Source of the DNA: Cheilinus undulatus
Lineage: Eukaryota; Chordata; Actinopteri; Labriformes; Labridae
DNA length: 64,000 nt
Direction of reading: 5' to 3'
Assembly (NCBI RefSeq): GCF_018320785.1
Contig: NC_054886.1
Span: 32,595,732 to 32,659,731, forward strand
Shown here in pieces: positions 1 through 34,742 of the stretch. Numbering within the stretch: position 1 is the first letter of the stretch; the number at the start of each line of letters is the position of its first letter. A model generated the notes under the pieces. It did no database searches, was not told where the DNA came from, and saw nothing but the letters and a program-made list of their open reading frames with translations. The position numbers and the translations under genes were made by a program.

Positions 1-715
1 GGGTTTTATTTTCAGTGTGATCATATTTGATAATCCAACAGAAAAATGAACATAAAGAAAGAAAATGAGAGACATGGGGAATGGTCACAACAACAGAAAA
101 TTAAATGTAAAAAATTTTGAAAAAAGGAGTCAATTTTGGTTTTGTTCAATGGCGTTATTTTGTTTTCTTGTTTTAATAAAATTCTTGAGGAAAAGAAAAT
201 CATGTGGCCCATTTGGAAAGGTGAAAATTTCAAAATAAAAGCCCTCATGTATAAATTTAAGCCATCCGAGCCAACATTTACCTACTACACAGACTGTTTG
301 TTTTTTGCTCTTATTATTTATCTATTCACTTATTTATTGTGTAAACACACTAATAAATAAACCTTCCCACCAAATAATACAATCGTAAATTTAGAATCTG
401 ACTCCTGCTGTGTACATGGATAAATACCTCAAGCAGTCCAGGCTTTATTTATATTAATTTATTTTCTCCCTAATATTAATGTAGTCCATTAAATCACCAG
501 TATGTTTACTGTTGACATTTTTGAAATATTGTATAGAGCAAATAGGCCTATTTTTATTCTGTAAAACACAGTGGATGTCTATTATATGCTAGATTATCAA
601 CATTAATTTCGAAATGTTCACCTTTCCCAACAGGTCATAGGATTTCCTTTTCCTCAAGTATTTCATAAAAACAGGCAACAAAATAATGGAATTGAATAAA
701 AAATGCTTCCTAAAC

Positions 716-747
<32 letters not shown>

Positions 748-2300
748 TTTGTTTTCCCGTTTTTGTGACCAAAATAAGATTTAATAATTTGATCTGATAG
801 ATTTGATAATTTTTCCACTTTTGTCCAAATGGCTTATTATTCTGTTTTTCCAGTGTTTGATGTTTGCCAAAACTTAACAACAACAACAACTCCTGATTTT
901 TGGGTCTGGTTTCAACCAGGATATGGATCTGACAGAAGATACACTGACCTTTAGTCTAGGGTAAGTCCATAATCAGTGATTACATTTGAGTTTTTACTTT
1001 CAGTGAAAACATTTATTCTCTTTGTCTGAATCTGGTCAAACCTTACATATGCGTTCTATGCATTCTGCCAATGCTGGAATTCCTGTTATCTGCCCACAGT
1101 GAAATAATAAAATGTATTTTTAATGTCTGATGAAAACTACATTACTTTATGTCTTGTGTTGGTCTCCCTGATGAAAACTAAATTTACTTCCAGTCAGAGT
1201 TTTAGTTTTAGGAGATCTATTTTTTAGCTAAACTCGATCTTGGCTTTTTCATGGAATGAGGAAGTCAAGGAACATTTTTAGTCATAGTTTAGTCACTGCC
1301 CCTCATCACAAGTGACAACTGAAAGACACCACCCAATCCTGGGAAATGTCTGAATGTTATTTGTGAAATGTTGAGATAAGTTTAATCAATATTTTGACAA
1401 AAGTATGACTAATTTAACAGTAAATTAAACTAATGGCTAGCTTAGCCTAGCTTAAACACTGGAAACTGGAAAATGTGACTCTGTTCTAATTTTCTTACCT
1501 GTGACCATAAAAACTCACGTCAAACTAGAGTCTTTCTTTGTTACTTTCTTTCTATACCAGTGACATTTAGCTAGCTAGCTAGCTCTTTCAAAGTTGATTT
1601 GAGGGATAAGTGTGCAACAAATGGGCTTTAAAAGGTGACTGAAGTAAACAAAAATGTTATGTAATGTATGTGTTCAACATTTAATAACATCAGTTTAAAC
1701 CAGATAAACAGTATCAGTATTTTACCGATATGTGTAGAAGAAATGTCAAGCTGAAGCAAAGAAAAGAATAAACACACAAATTAATGATGAAAAATTAACT
1801 ACACATTTCAGTCATCGCTTAATTTTCAATATCTTATTCTTAATGATGGTAGGAAGCCAAAACTTTAACTGAATCTCCTAGCACCGGCTAGTTGATTTCA
1901 CATTTAACCTGTTTTAGTTGTCATTAGCTTAGCTAAGATCTGTAATTTTTAGCTAACACTGCCAAATGTGAACATTATCCGATTTGTGGTTTAAGTTGTG
2001 CTTTAATAATTTTATTCTTCAAAAAACCCCTGAACTGTCCAGCAGACAAAACTCAAGTAAATAAGCATTTTGGAAAATACACTTCCCAATTTCAGTCGTT
2101 TTTCAAGATCTTATGAAATAATCTTGTCATCAGGCCAGCACCACGATTGTTAACCCAAAGTAGCGAGAACTTGATCTTGTTCTTACCACACATTGATAAA
2201 ATACATAAATGAAATGGAACTGTCTTAAAAAAGTGGAAATACTGAAAATACTCCAAAACAGGAACAGAAACAGTGAAAGAGAATTACATCACCGCCCTCT
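1..2300. other. Intergenic / upstream flank, no gene recognised
   Basis: AT-rich sequence with no exon-like open frame that I can support; the short open frames near 21-360 have no recognisable domain or splice context. It holds an A-homopolymer at 716-744, a short TAGC-rich patch around 1570-1585, and otherwise unique-looking sequence. Confidence 0.6.
716..744. repeat. Poly(A) tract (29 A)
   Basis: Uninterrupted run of adenines. It could be the tail of an old retroposed element, but no recognisable body precedes it, so it is recorded only as a homopolymer. Confidence 0.9.
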
Positions 2301-2446
2301 TATCATGCCTTCAGTCATAAAGCGGGGATTAACACACCCACAGAGGGCTGTACTCCCTGCTATCACACGTGTTGGCTCTTATGGTTGTCTCTGTTACTGT
2401 TTGGATCTAACAGCAGCGGTGTTCACGCATTTTCTGACTCCTGAAG
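2300..2446 (+). promoter_or_regulatory. abcg2: Probable promoter-proximal region and non-coding first exon of abcg2
   Basis: A CG-containing stretch in AT-rich surroundings ends in a good donor (CTGAAG|GTAAGT, exon end 2446). The next acceptor in register is TGCTCAG at 4808, 15 nt before the abcg2 start codon. ABCG2 genes usually have a non-coding first exon, so this is the best candidate. The 5' boundary is not defined by the sequence. Confidence 0.4.
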
Positions 2447-3400
2447 GTAAGTGATGAACTCTTTCTAACTCATTTAGCCGTGTGTAGATTAAATGAAGAT
2501 AAAGTTAAGTTAAACACGACCCTGAGTACAATTTATCCACTGTTTTTGTCTGAACTTAACACTAGGAAAGAATAAAATGCCAAGTTAGCAAAGTCCAGGT
2601 AGTACGATGCTTAAAAACTACGTTTTCGGTATTTACACACTAATATTGCGAACTTTCTTACTGCGTTATTTCTCATTGAAAATAATGTCGCTCTAGCCTT
2701 TTATGACGGTCTTTAATTGCAGTTGTAAGGCTGTCAAAAACTTCTCTGTAGACCTTATCCGATACTTTTTACATCACCACGTGCTTTTACACATACCCCC
2801 GTGTTTAAAATAAACAACAAAAGCATACAGAAGCTGTAGAAACATCCGCTGTACCCAAGCCTGTTATATCATACTTGATACATACTTTTATGATACCTCT
2901 AATCAATATGATCAATAAATTACTTTAAAAAAACTTATGAATATAATCTGATAAATGATGAAAATGCCCTCAAGATTATCTGTTACCAAAAACACCTAAT
3001 GTATCAAATGAGATAGAAAATCCAAATTTCTACAAAATTTTGATATTTTTTTAATTTCAGTAAATAGTTAATTAAACATTTCAGTTCCAAAAAATAAGAA
3101 TTTTCTGGCTATTATTTGTGTTTTCAGGCTTTAAGGGGTTAATATGCACAATATGATTCTCAGCATGTTTAATGATTTTTTCTTTTAAAGATAAAGTTGT
3201 GTTGTCTACTGTAGGGTTGTCATATCGGAATTTAAAACGTTGATGTAATGCTTAAAAGATGGCTGTATGCATCAGCAACTAAAAATAGTCTTAGTCATGC
3301 TGTTCTTGTTAATTTCTTTAAATCCTTCACTCTGCCTTTAATGCACGTGCCCTGGCAATGTTTTGTATCGGTGAAAAGCCATTTTAGAAAATGCATTTTT
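2447..3400. other. Putative 5'-UTR intron, no feature seen
   Basis: AT-rich sequence between the presumed non-coding exon and the minisatellite; no recognisable repeat or exon. Confidence 0.5.
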
Positions 3401-3404
3401 TCCA

Positions 3405-3925
3405 ATTCTGAGATTAAAGTCAGAATTCTGAGATTAAAGTTAGCTCTGAGATTAAAAATTAGAGTCAGAATTCTGGGATTAAAGTAAGAATTGAGAGTTA
3501 AAAATAGAATTCTGAGATTAAAGTCAGCTCTGAGATTAAAGTCAGCTCTGAGATTAAAAATTAGAGTCAGAATTCTGTGATTAAAGTCAAAACTAAAATT
3601 AAAAATTAGAGTCAGAATTCTGGGATTAAAGTCAGAACTGAGAGTTAAAAATAGAATCTGAATTCTGAGATTAAAGTCAGCTCTGAGATTGAAAATTAGA
3701 GTCAGGATTCTGAGATTGACGTCAGAATACTGAGATTAAAGTCAGAATGGGGTTAAAGACTTAAAGCGAAAATTTGAGATTAAAATTAGAACGCTGAGTT
3801 TAAAGATGAGAGTCAGAATTCTAATATTTTTGTCAGATATCTGAGATTAGAGTCAAAATTCAGAGTTTAAAGATTTTAGTCAGAGTTCTGAGTTTAAACA
3901 TTAAAGTTAGAATTCTGAGATTCAT
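3405..3925. repeat. Degenerate minisatellite (unit about 20 bp, TCTGAGATTAAAGTCAGAAT)
   Basis: About two dozen imperfect tandem copies built on the words GAGATTAAAGTCAG and AATTCTGAGATT, with many single-base and indel differences. The array stops where the hAT-like element at 3928 begins; weaker copies reappear after that element around 4500-4560, so the element landed inside the array. Confidence 0.85.
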
Positions 3926-3927
3926 GC

Positions 3928-4500
3928 CAGTGTTAATTTCGTCGACTATACTATGACCAAAACTGTTTGTTGACAAACTTTTTTCCACGACAAAAACTAG
4001 ACTGAGACTAACAAATATAGATTTGTGATGACTAAAACTAGACTAATACTAACAAAAATAGATCTGTGATGAGTAATAGTTTTTGTCAAGATGACTGAAA
4101 CTAGACTAAAATGTAATGAAGTTTTCGTCAGACATTCAGGATCTGTGAAATTTCTCCACTGTTTGTAATTCTGTCTAAATACAATGCATCTGTATCTATT
4201 CTGCCTCTCAGCTGTAGAAAGCAGGGACCCCAGGTTTGGCAGGGTGCAGAGAACACACTACCATGATTTGGTACCAGATTTAGGAAAGAAAATTAATGCT
4301 TCGACTAAAAGTAAAGACTAAAATGTGAGGACTTTTTTTGGACCAAAAATAAGACTAAAATGTTTAGAGTTTTCGTTGACTAAAACTATACTCAAACTAA
4401 AAAGGGTAGAAATGACAATATGTGACTAAAACTAAAATGCATTTCTTTTAAAGACTAAAACTGAGACTAAAATTAAAAATAGCTGCCAAAATTAACACTG
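3928..4500. mobile_element. Non-autonomous hAT-like DNA transposon
   Basis: The ends are inverted: CAGTGTTAATTTCG on the left and, read from the right end inward, CAGTGTTAATTTTG. The flanks are ATTCATGC and ATTTATGC, an 8-bp target duplication with one mismatch, which is the hAT size. The 573-bp body is full of GACTAAAACTA words and has no coding capacity. It sits inside a minisatellite. Confidence 0.7.
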
Positions 4501-4823
4501 ATTTATGCCGGAATTTGAGATCAAAGCCATAATTCTGACAAACTCAAAATTCTGATTGTTTTTTTGTTGAACTGGGAAAAAGGATTGCAGATTTTTTTCA
4601 GTGTCCCTTTTCTCCTTCCACAGGTATCATTTGATTTTACCAGAATTATATTGAAGTTTAAACGACTATAGTCATAACAAACTTTTTACCCTGATATAAA
4701 ATGGAGTGATTAATAAAAATATTATTAATGGAGAATGCTAACAATTGCACAACCTGAACTGCCTTTGTCTTCTCCAATTTGATGTTAAAATGTGTCTTTG
4801 GTGCTCAGTGAGAGAGGAGGAGG

Positions 4824-29239
<24,416 letters not shown>

Positions 29240-29635
29240 ACCTTCACCACGATGATGACCCTCTTCCTCATCCAAACCAGCGTTTATGTCTACGTTTTTA
29301 TTCCATCCAGAAGAAGCAGAGCCCAAACCTTTTTGTCCAGGTCTCTGCACCTGGAGGTTCATTGTTTGTACATGTTAATACTACTGCTGTTCATGTTTAT
29401 TTCCTGCTGATTCATATTTAAAGTATAAACAGATCAGCTCCAGTTCTCTAATACTAATGACTGATGTGTAAAATAGAAAGTTTTTTTTGATTATTTATGC
29501 ACTCCTTTCTAATACCATAGTCCTTAATGTAATAACTGTTGAAAAAATGTGATTTTTGCACTTTAATGTGAAGAGCCAAAGAAGTAATTATTTCTCACCA
29601 AAATACAAGAAGTTTATATTTTTGAGTTTTTAAAA

Positions 29636-29641
29636 AATAAA
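29636..29641 (+). terminator. abcg2: Poly(A) signal AATAAA of abcg2
   Basis: Canonical hexamer about 400 nt after the stop codon at 29239, giving a 3' UTR of ordinary length. It is the first AATAAA downstream that I see. Confidence 0.6.
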
Positions 29642-29859
29642 TTACTAATTTAAGATTCTGATCTCAGCCAGTGCTCTTTTTTACCTGCTCATATCTGCAG
29701 TGGAACAATTACAGTAACTAAAATCTCATGGTCCGTTTTTATTAGAGCTTACAGGCTTGGGTGAGCTTTCCAAAACAGACACTCTCTTTGCCTTCAAAAT
29801 ATGATTCCTCCCTCCTCCCAAGTAGACACATTTTGAAATGGTGCCCTTTTAAGTGCTCT

Positions 29860-30600
29860 CTTAAGTGGACAAAATTGGACAAAAAGCCCTCTTTAGTGCC
29901 CTCTACGTGGAGAAAATTGGACAAAGTGCTCTTTTTAGTCCCCTGTAAGTGGACACATTTTGACAAAGTGCCCTTTTTAGAGCCCTCCAAGTGGACACCA
30001 TTTGACAAAGTGCTCCTTTTAGTCCCCTGTAAGTGGACACATTTTGACAAAGTGCCCTTTTTAGTGCCCTCCAAGTGGTCACTGTTTGACCAAGATCTCT
30101 TTTTAGTCACCTCTAAGTGGACACATTTTGACAAAGTGCCCTTTTTAGTGCCCTCCAAGTGGACACTATTTGACAAAGTGCTCCTTTTAGTCCCCTGTAA
30201 GTGGACACATTTTGACAAAGTGCCCTTTTTAGTGCCCTCCAAGTGGTCACTATTTGACCAAGATCTCTTTTTAGTCACCTCTAAGTGGACACATTTTGAC
30301 AAAGTGCCCTTTTTAGTGCCCTCCAAGTGGACACTATTTGACAAAGTGCTCCTTTTAGTCCCCTGTAAGTGGACACATTTTGACAAAGTGCCCTTTTTAG
30401 TGCCCTCCAAGTGGTCACTATTTGACCAAGATCTCTTTTTAGTCACCTCTAAGTGGACGCATTTTGACAAAGTGCCCTTTTTAGTGCCCTCTAAGTGGAC
30501 ACTATTTGACCAAGTGCTTTTTTTAGTCCCCTACAAGTGGACAAAATCTGACTCAGTGCCCTCTAAGTGGACAAAATATGCAGAAGTACTGCCTTAAGTA
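29860..30600. repeat. 42-bp minisatellite with 168-bp higher-order period
   Basis: The monomer runs AAGTGGACACATTTTGACAA then AGTGCCCTTTTTAGTGCCCTCC. Four monomer variants alternate in fixed order, so the marker AGTGCCCTCCAAGTGGTCAC recurs at 30063, 30231 and 30399, exactly 168 bp apart. Because 42 is divisible by three, long open frames exist on both strands (29761-30597 + and 29742-30470 -); both are repeat artefacts. It lies between abcg2 and the next gene. Confidence 0.92.
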
Positions 30601-31480
30601 CCCTTTCATTGGGCAGGATGCCTCTCAATCACCAAAACCTGAGCGGGGGACATTTCCTACAGTGGAGATAAAGCAATTAAGGGCTCTAATTTCATTTTCA
30701 CAAACAGCCTCCCTTGTGTATCTTTGTTAAATACTTTAATAGTTTGTAATTACGCTTCATTTTTTAAACAAAGGTTTAAGGTGTAGTTATATATACAAAA
30801 AAGTTAAATCTTATGCAAAGTTTCTAACTATTTGACATAAGTTAAAAAAAGCTGTGGTATGACTAACATCTGTAGAGGTTACTGGCACCAACAATTGTTG
30901 CACCAAATTTCATTCCAATCCATCCAAAAGTGACTAAAATATTTGTGTCAGAACTAAAGCATAAAACTACGTTAATGTCATTTAAAGAGCCAAGCTACTG
31001 AAAAAGTCTTCAACTCTGACAAGATAATCACATACAAGCACGTGAGATTAGAGGGCTCAGTGGACTGTGTTTGTTTAAGACACTGTTACCATAGCAACTG
31101 TGGTTTTCGACAGCCCTTATGAATGTGTTACATGTGAGGAAATCTCTAGTTACAGTTGAGTAACATCAGAACAGGTAAAGACTTTAACACACCTGGTGTT
31201 TGGGTGTGTTGTAGGGAATGTTGGATCAGGAAATCAATGAGTAACTGAATTAGGAACTTATTAACCTTCCCTTAAGTCTGTAGACTATCTAAAAGACGAG
31301 AAGATAGAGTAAAGTGAGGTTATCAGAGTGGACATTGGGGAAAACTCCTCTGAGTGTTTCTGAGATATCGAGCTCACAAGAACGGTCTGTACAGACAACC
31401 CAAACTATAACGGTCTTGGCCCCAACTGCAACATATACCTGACTATTAGAGTGTTACTATTGCTTTGTAAACCTCCCCTG
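30601..31480. other. Intergenic, upstream of the secreted-protein gene
   Basis: No coding or repeat feature recognised. Confidence 0.5.
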
Positions 31481-31488
31481 TATAAATA
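31481..31488 (+). promoter_or_regulatory. TATA box of the odaph-like gene
   Basis: TATAAATA within CCCCTGTATAAATAGTTTAC, 224 nt upstream of the start codon. A start site about 30 nt downstream (near 31512) would give a 5' leader of about 190 nt. Confidence 0.65.
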
Positions 31489-31704
31489 GTTTACAAAAAT
31501 AGGATCAACTCTGTTGCAACTCTCCACAATTCTCTCAGCTCTGCTCTGACTAAACTCAACAGTCTAGACATTCTTGTCTTTCCCTTCCCGTCTCCTCCCT
31601 CCTCTTCCACTCCACCTCTCTTTCCTTCTATCATCTTTAGTCAGTTCATCTCTTATTTTTCTCCTTTCAGTCCTCTTTAGTAACCCTTTTCCTCTGCTGC
31701 TGTC

Positions 31705-34700
31705 ATGTTCTGGAGGTTTGCAGCTCTGTCTCTCATTTTTCTCCTCCTCCTCGTTCAAGGTCGGAACCTCAACTTGACTGACGGTGAGTAAAAATACACT
31801 CTTCTTATCATAATCTTTATCACACTCTGCTTTGGCTCTGTAGAGTAAAAACAATGTGGATCTGAAAGGTCACTTTGTGGGGTTGTTTTGGAACCAAGCC
31901 TGTTTTAATCTTGTCGTCTTCGTGCTAGCTTTGCCACAAACAAAGACAGACACAAAAGACAAACACACCTCAGAGCTTTCATCATGAAATATGCAGTACA
32001 GACTGACAGATTGGATAGCAGCACAGACACCTTAAACACTGACATGAAGGCTGCGGCACCTGTTGACCTATTTGTACCGACAACAGAAAGGTCCAGGGTT
32101 GAGTAAAGGGAGTGGCTAAAGACAAATAAAGCAAACCTCATATGCAAAACAAGCAATTTAAAAAGTAACTGTTCAGATCTTGTGAAATGTGCCGTTTAAC
32201 AACAATTTAGAGGGTTGTTGCAGACGTTTAAAAGTCGAGTAAAAACTATTTAAGAACCAATTGAAGAAATTTAAGACTATCTAGAACTTTAAAACCATGA
32301 TAGCCTTAGTTCTCTTCATATTCCACGAGGGACTCTGCAAGTTTTTACTGTTTCTTTTGGCACATCTTGCAAGGTGGCTCTTAACTGTGGCAAACAATAA
32401 ACATTCACAATAAAACAGCTTTATGAAACAACTTTGCTAATATGCTTTTACCCTAAGCTAACTAAATTTTGTTATTTAGCCAAACATTAGCATTATATTT
32501 GCAGACTCAAAGTAAAACCCCAAAGCTATTTTCTACTTTTACTTTAAAGTTCAAATTTTAGCAAGCTAAAAGAGCCCTACACAACTGTTATACATCCATC
32601 CATTTTCTACACTGTTTATCCTGTTGGGGGTCGCGGGGCTGGAGCCTATCCCAACTGTTATTGGGCGAGAGGTGGGGTACCTAGGCTGGTTGCCTGTCAA
32701 TCACAGTGCTGACACATAGAGACAGTCAACTAGATGTGCCCACATTCACACCTATAGCCAATTCAGAGTGATACAATAACTGGACTTAAATATTTATTCA
32801 TCGCAATTGGAATTTTTTTTGTTTGGTGTAACCAATCTTAATATAGCTATGTGTAAATATACTTGATATTTGCCTTAGTTTAAACTATGCTAAGTCACTC
32901 CTGACAATCTCATGCAAATCTGCTTCACTGTAACGTAACTTTCTTGGAAAGATGATTTTCAACTGACCAACGATTGTCAGAAATGTTATCAGCTGTCTGC
33001 AATTCATAATTCATTTTAGAAGTCATTTAAAGGTTTATGTTGGGGCACAGATGGCCTAGTGGTTAAGGTGCATCCCATTTGCACAGGCAACCGAGGTTCA
33101 AGGAGCCAGTGGCTCCTTTCCTGCATGTCTCACCCCCATTCCAGTTCACTGTCCTCCTCTATGATTAAAGTAAAACAATGCACAATGTATTTTATTGAGT
33201 TCATGTCCAATGGGGTTTTGTGTTTTTATTTAAGTTTCAATCACTGAGCTATGTAAATTTATATAAATATAGTTAAATGAAGTGGATTGGATTGAATAAT
33301 TGCAAGAAATTAACTCACATATCACATATTTTCCTCCATCAGTTCAGTACTTTTCCTCTCCATGGGAATTTGGCTTTCCAGAGATTGATGGCTCACCCGT
33401 GAACACGTGTGGGATCCCTTCTGCCTCCACCCTCGACATCACCACTACCACTACAGTATCCACTACAACCACAACTAAAACAACACCCGTCACCAGGAAG
33501 GTGAGTCAGCCCTAAATGAAAGCTGTAGATTGACTGGGATTTGGACTTACTGAAAAACGCTTTCTTTCCTTTTCCCATAAGGGGAAATCTGATAGGGTTA
33601 AGAAATCCAGACAAATATTCTCCAAGGCTCAAAGCTAGCTTAAAGGTTTATTGTACAACTTTTAGGGCAATTTTTAGACCAAAACAAGCGCCCCCTTTGG
33701 AAAAAAACAGACTCTTCTATATCTGTTCATGATCTGAAAATAAAATAAAATTCAGCCGACCTTCATATCCCTTGTGGTGGCAGGTCTAACTGTTCAAAGA
33801 GGGATGGTCTCACAGTCAAGTATGAAACATGTTTAAGCCTCTGAGTGAAACAAGCTGAAGCTAGCACCATCACGTTAGTGTGAACACAGAGCTGAGAACA
33901 GCAAACCCAGAGGAGGTTTGGAAGTCAGTACAATTAGTCAGTTTCATTGGGATGAGCATTGAAATCCAGTACCGACATAGTAGCGGTAGCAACACATCTG
34001 ATACCTAAAGTACCGAATGAAAATTTAGATTTAGGTACTTTGTTTTGGTACCTTGCTGCCCCAATGCCATCCCCATCACTCCAAAGGAAAGGAACAAAAT
34101 GCTTTATGTTAAGTTACACCTGTTTCTTTTACCTGTTTGTTCTACTGGCATCTTATCTCTAAATAATTTATATCAAGACAGCTGCCAACTTTTAAGACGT
34201 TTTTCTCTCGAGAGTATCAATTCTGGCACCGTTCAAGGATCAGTTTAGCACTGGTATTATAAAAACACACAAAGATCCCCAATAAACCTTCAATTAAGAG
34301 CCATGGATGGACCAATTAGAAGTCAGTTAAGAGTGCTGACTGACATGCTTTTTGTAGCCTTGCATTGCCTAGCTTTACCCATTCTTTCAAAGGTTTTTGC
34401 CTTCTTTAACCTCTTTTGTCACGCATTTTCCAGCAGGTGGTGACCACGATCAAAAAGCCAACCATCCAATCATCACCAAGAAAAGCTCAAACTAGAAAAA
34501 ATGTGACACCAATCAGGCCGATGCCTGCACCTTCAGCACCAATCACTAACAGACACTCCAACCCTTCCCTCAACCTTCTCTATCAGCTCCTGACCAACAG
34601 CAGGCGCCACCAGGGTGGCTCTACACTACGATTCAGAAATCTGAGCTCTCAGCCAATGGGAGGGCGGCCTCATCGAGGTCAAAGGGCTGAGAGAAAAAGA

Positions 34701-34742
34701 TGGAAAATGGGTTCGTCTTCTTCAGAGGACTCGAGTGACTAG
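31705..34742 (+). CDS. odaph: Small secreted phosphoprotein-like protein, candidate ODAPH (C4orf26) orthologue (3 coding exons, 181 aa)
   Basis: Exons 31705-31783, 33343-33500, 34434-34742; 546 nt, in frame. Residues 1-19 are a signal peptide (MFWRFAALSLIFLLLLVQG), so the product is predicted to be secreted. Then come a short acidic/aromatic stretch, a single Cys in NTCGIP, a Thr-rich mucin-like run (about 59-75), a Pro/Arg/Lys-rich basic body, and a C-terminal GSSSSEDSSD in which S-x-E sites fit the secretory kinase FAM20C. Human ODAPH is a small secreted basic enamel-matrix phosphoprotein that also ends in a Ser/Glu cluster, and in human it lies directly beside CDKL2; here cdkl2 is the next gene. 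That position plus the tail is the case for orthology; overall sequence similarity is weak. A classical SCPP gene is less likely, because the first intron here is phase 1. The exon-3 acceptor is a NAGNAG (CAGCAG), so one Gln may be optional. TATA box at 31481, poly(A) signal at 35133. Confidence 0.6.
32588..32780. repeat. Common fish interspersed repeat
   Basis: Starts ACATCCATCCATTTTCTACA and continues GGGGTCGCGGGGCTGGAGCC and ATTCACACCTATAGCCAATT, words found in a very abundant ray-finned-fish retroposon family. In intron 1 of the odaph-like gene. Confidence 0.6.
33046..33175 (+). mobile_element. tRNA-derived SINE
   Basis: GGCACAGATGGCCTAGTGGT followed by TAAGGTGC carries an RNA polymerase III A box (TGGCCTAGTGG), and ACCGAGGTTCAAGGAGCC carries a degenerate B box. 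It does not fold as a functional tRNA, so it is called a SINE head rather than a tRNA gene. Confidence 0.7.

Noticed and set aside
29761-30597. 278-aa open frame with 14-aa repeats (and 242 aa on the other strand)
   Set aside because: Entirely within the 42-bp minisatellite; open on both strands because the unit length is a multiple of three. No signal peptide, splice context or promoter.
33046-33130. Possible tRNA gene
   Set aside because: A and B boxes are present but there is no complete cloverleaf; it reads as the head of a SINE.
31705-34742. Classical SCPP gene (for example osteopontin-like) instead of ODAPH
   Set aside because: SCPP genes have phase-0 introns throughout, but here the first intron is phase 1; no RGD or long Asp run is seen. 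Not fully excluded.
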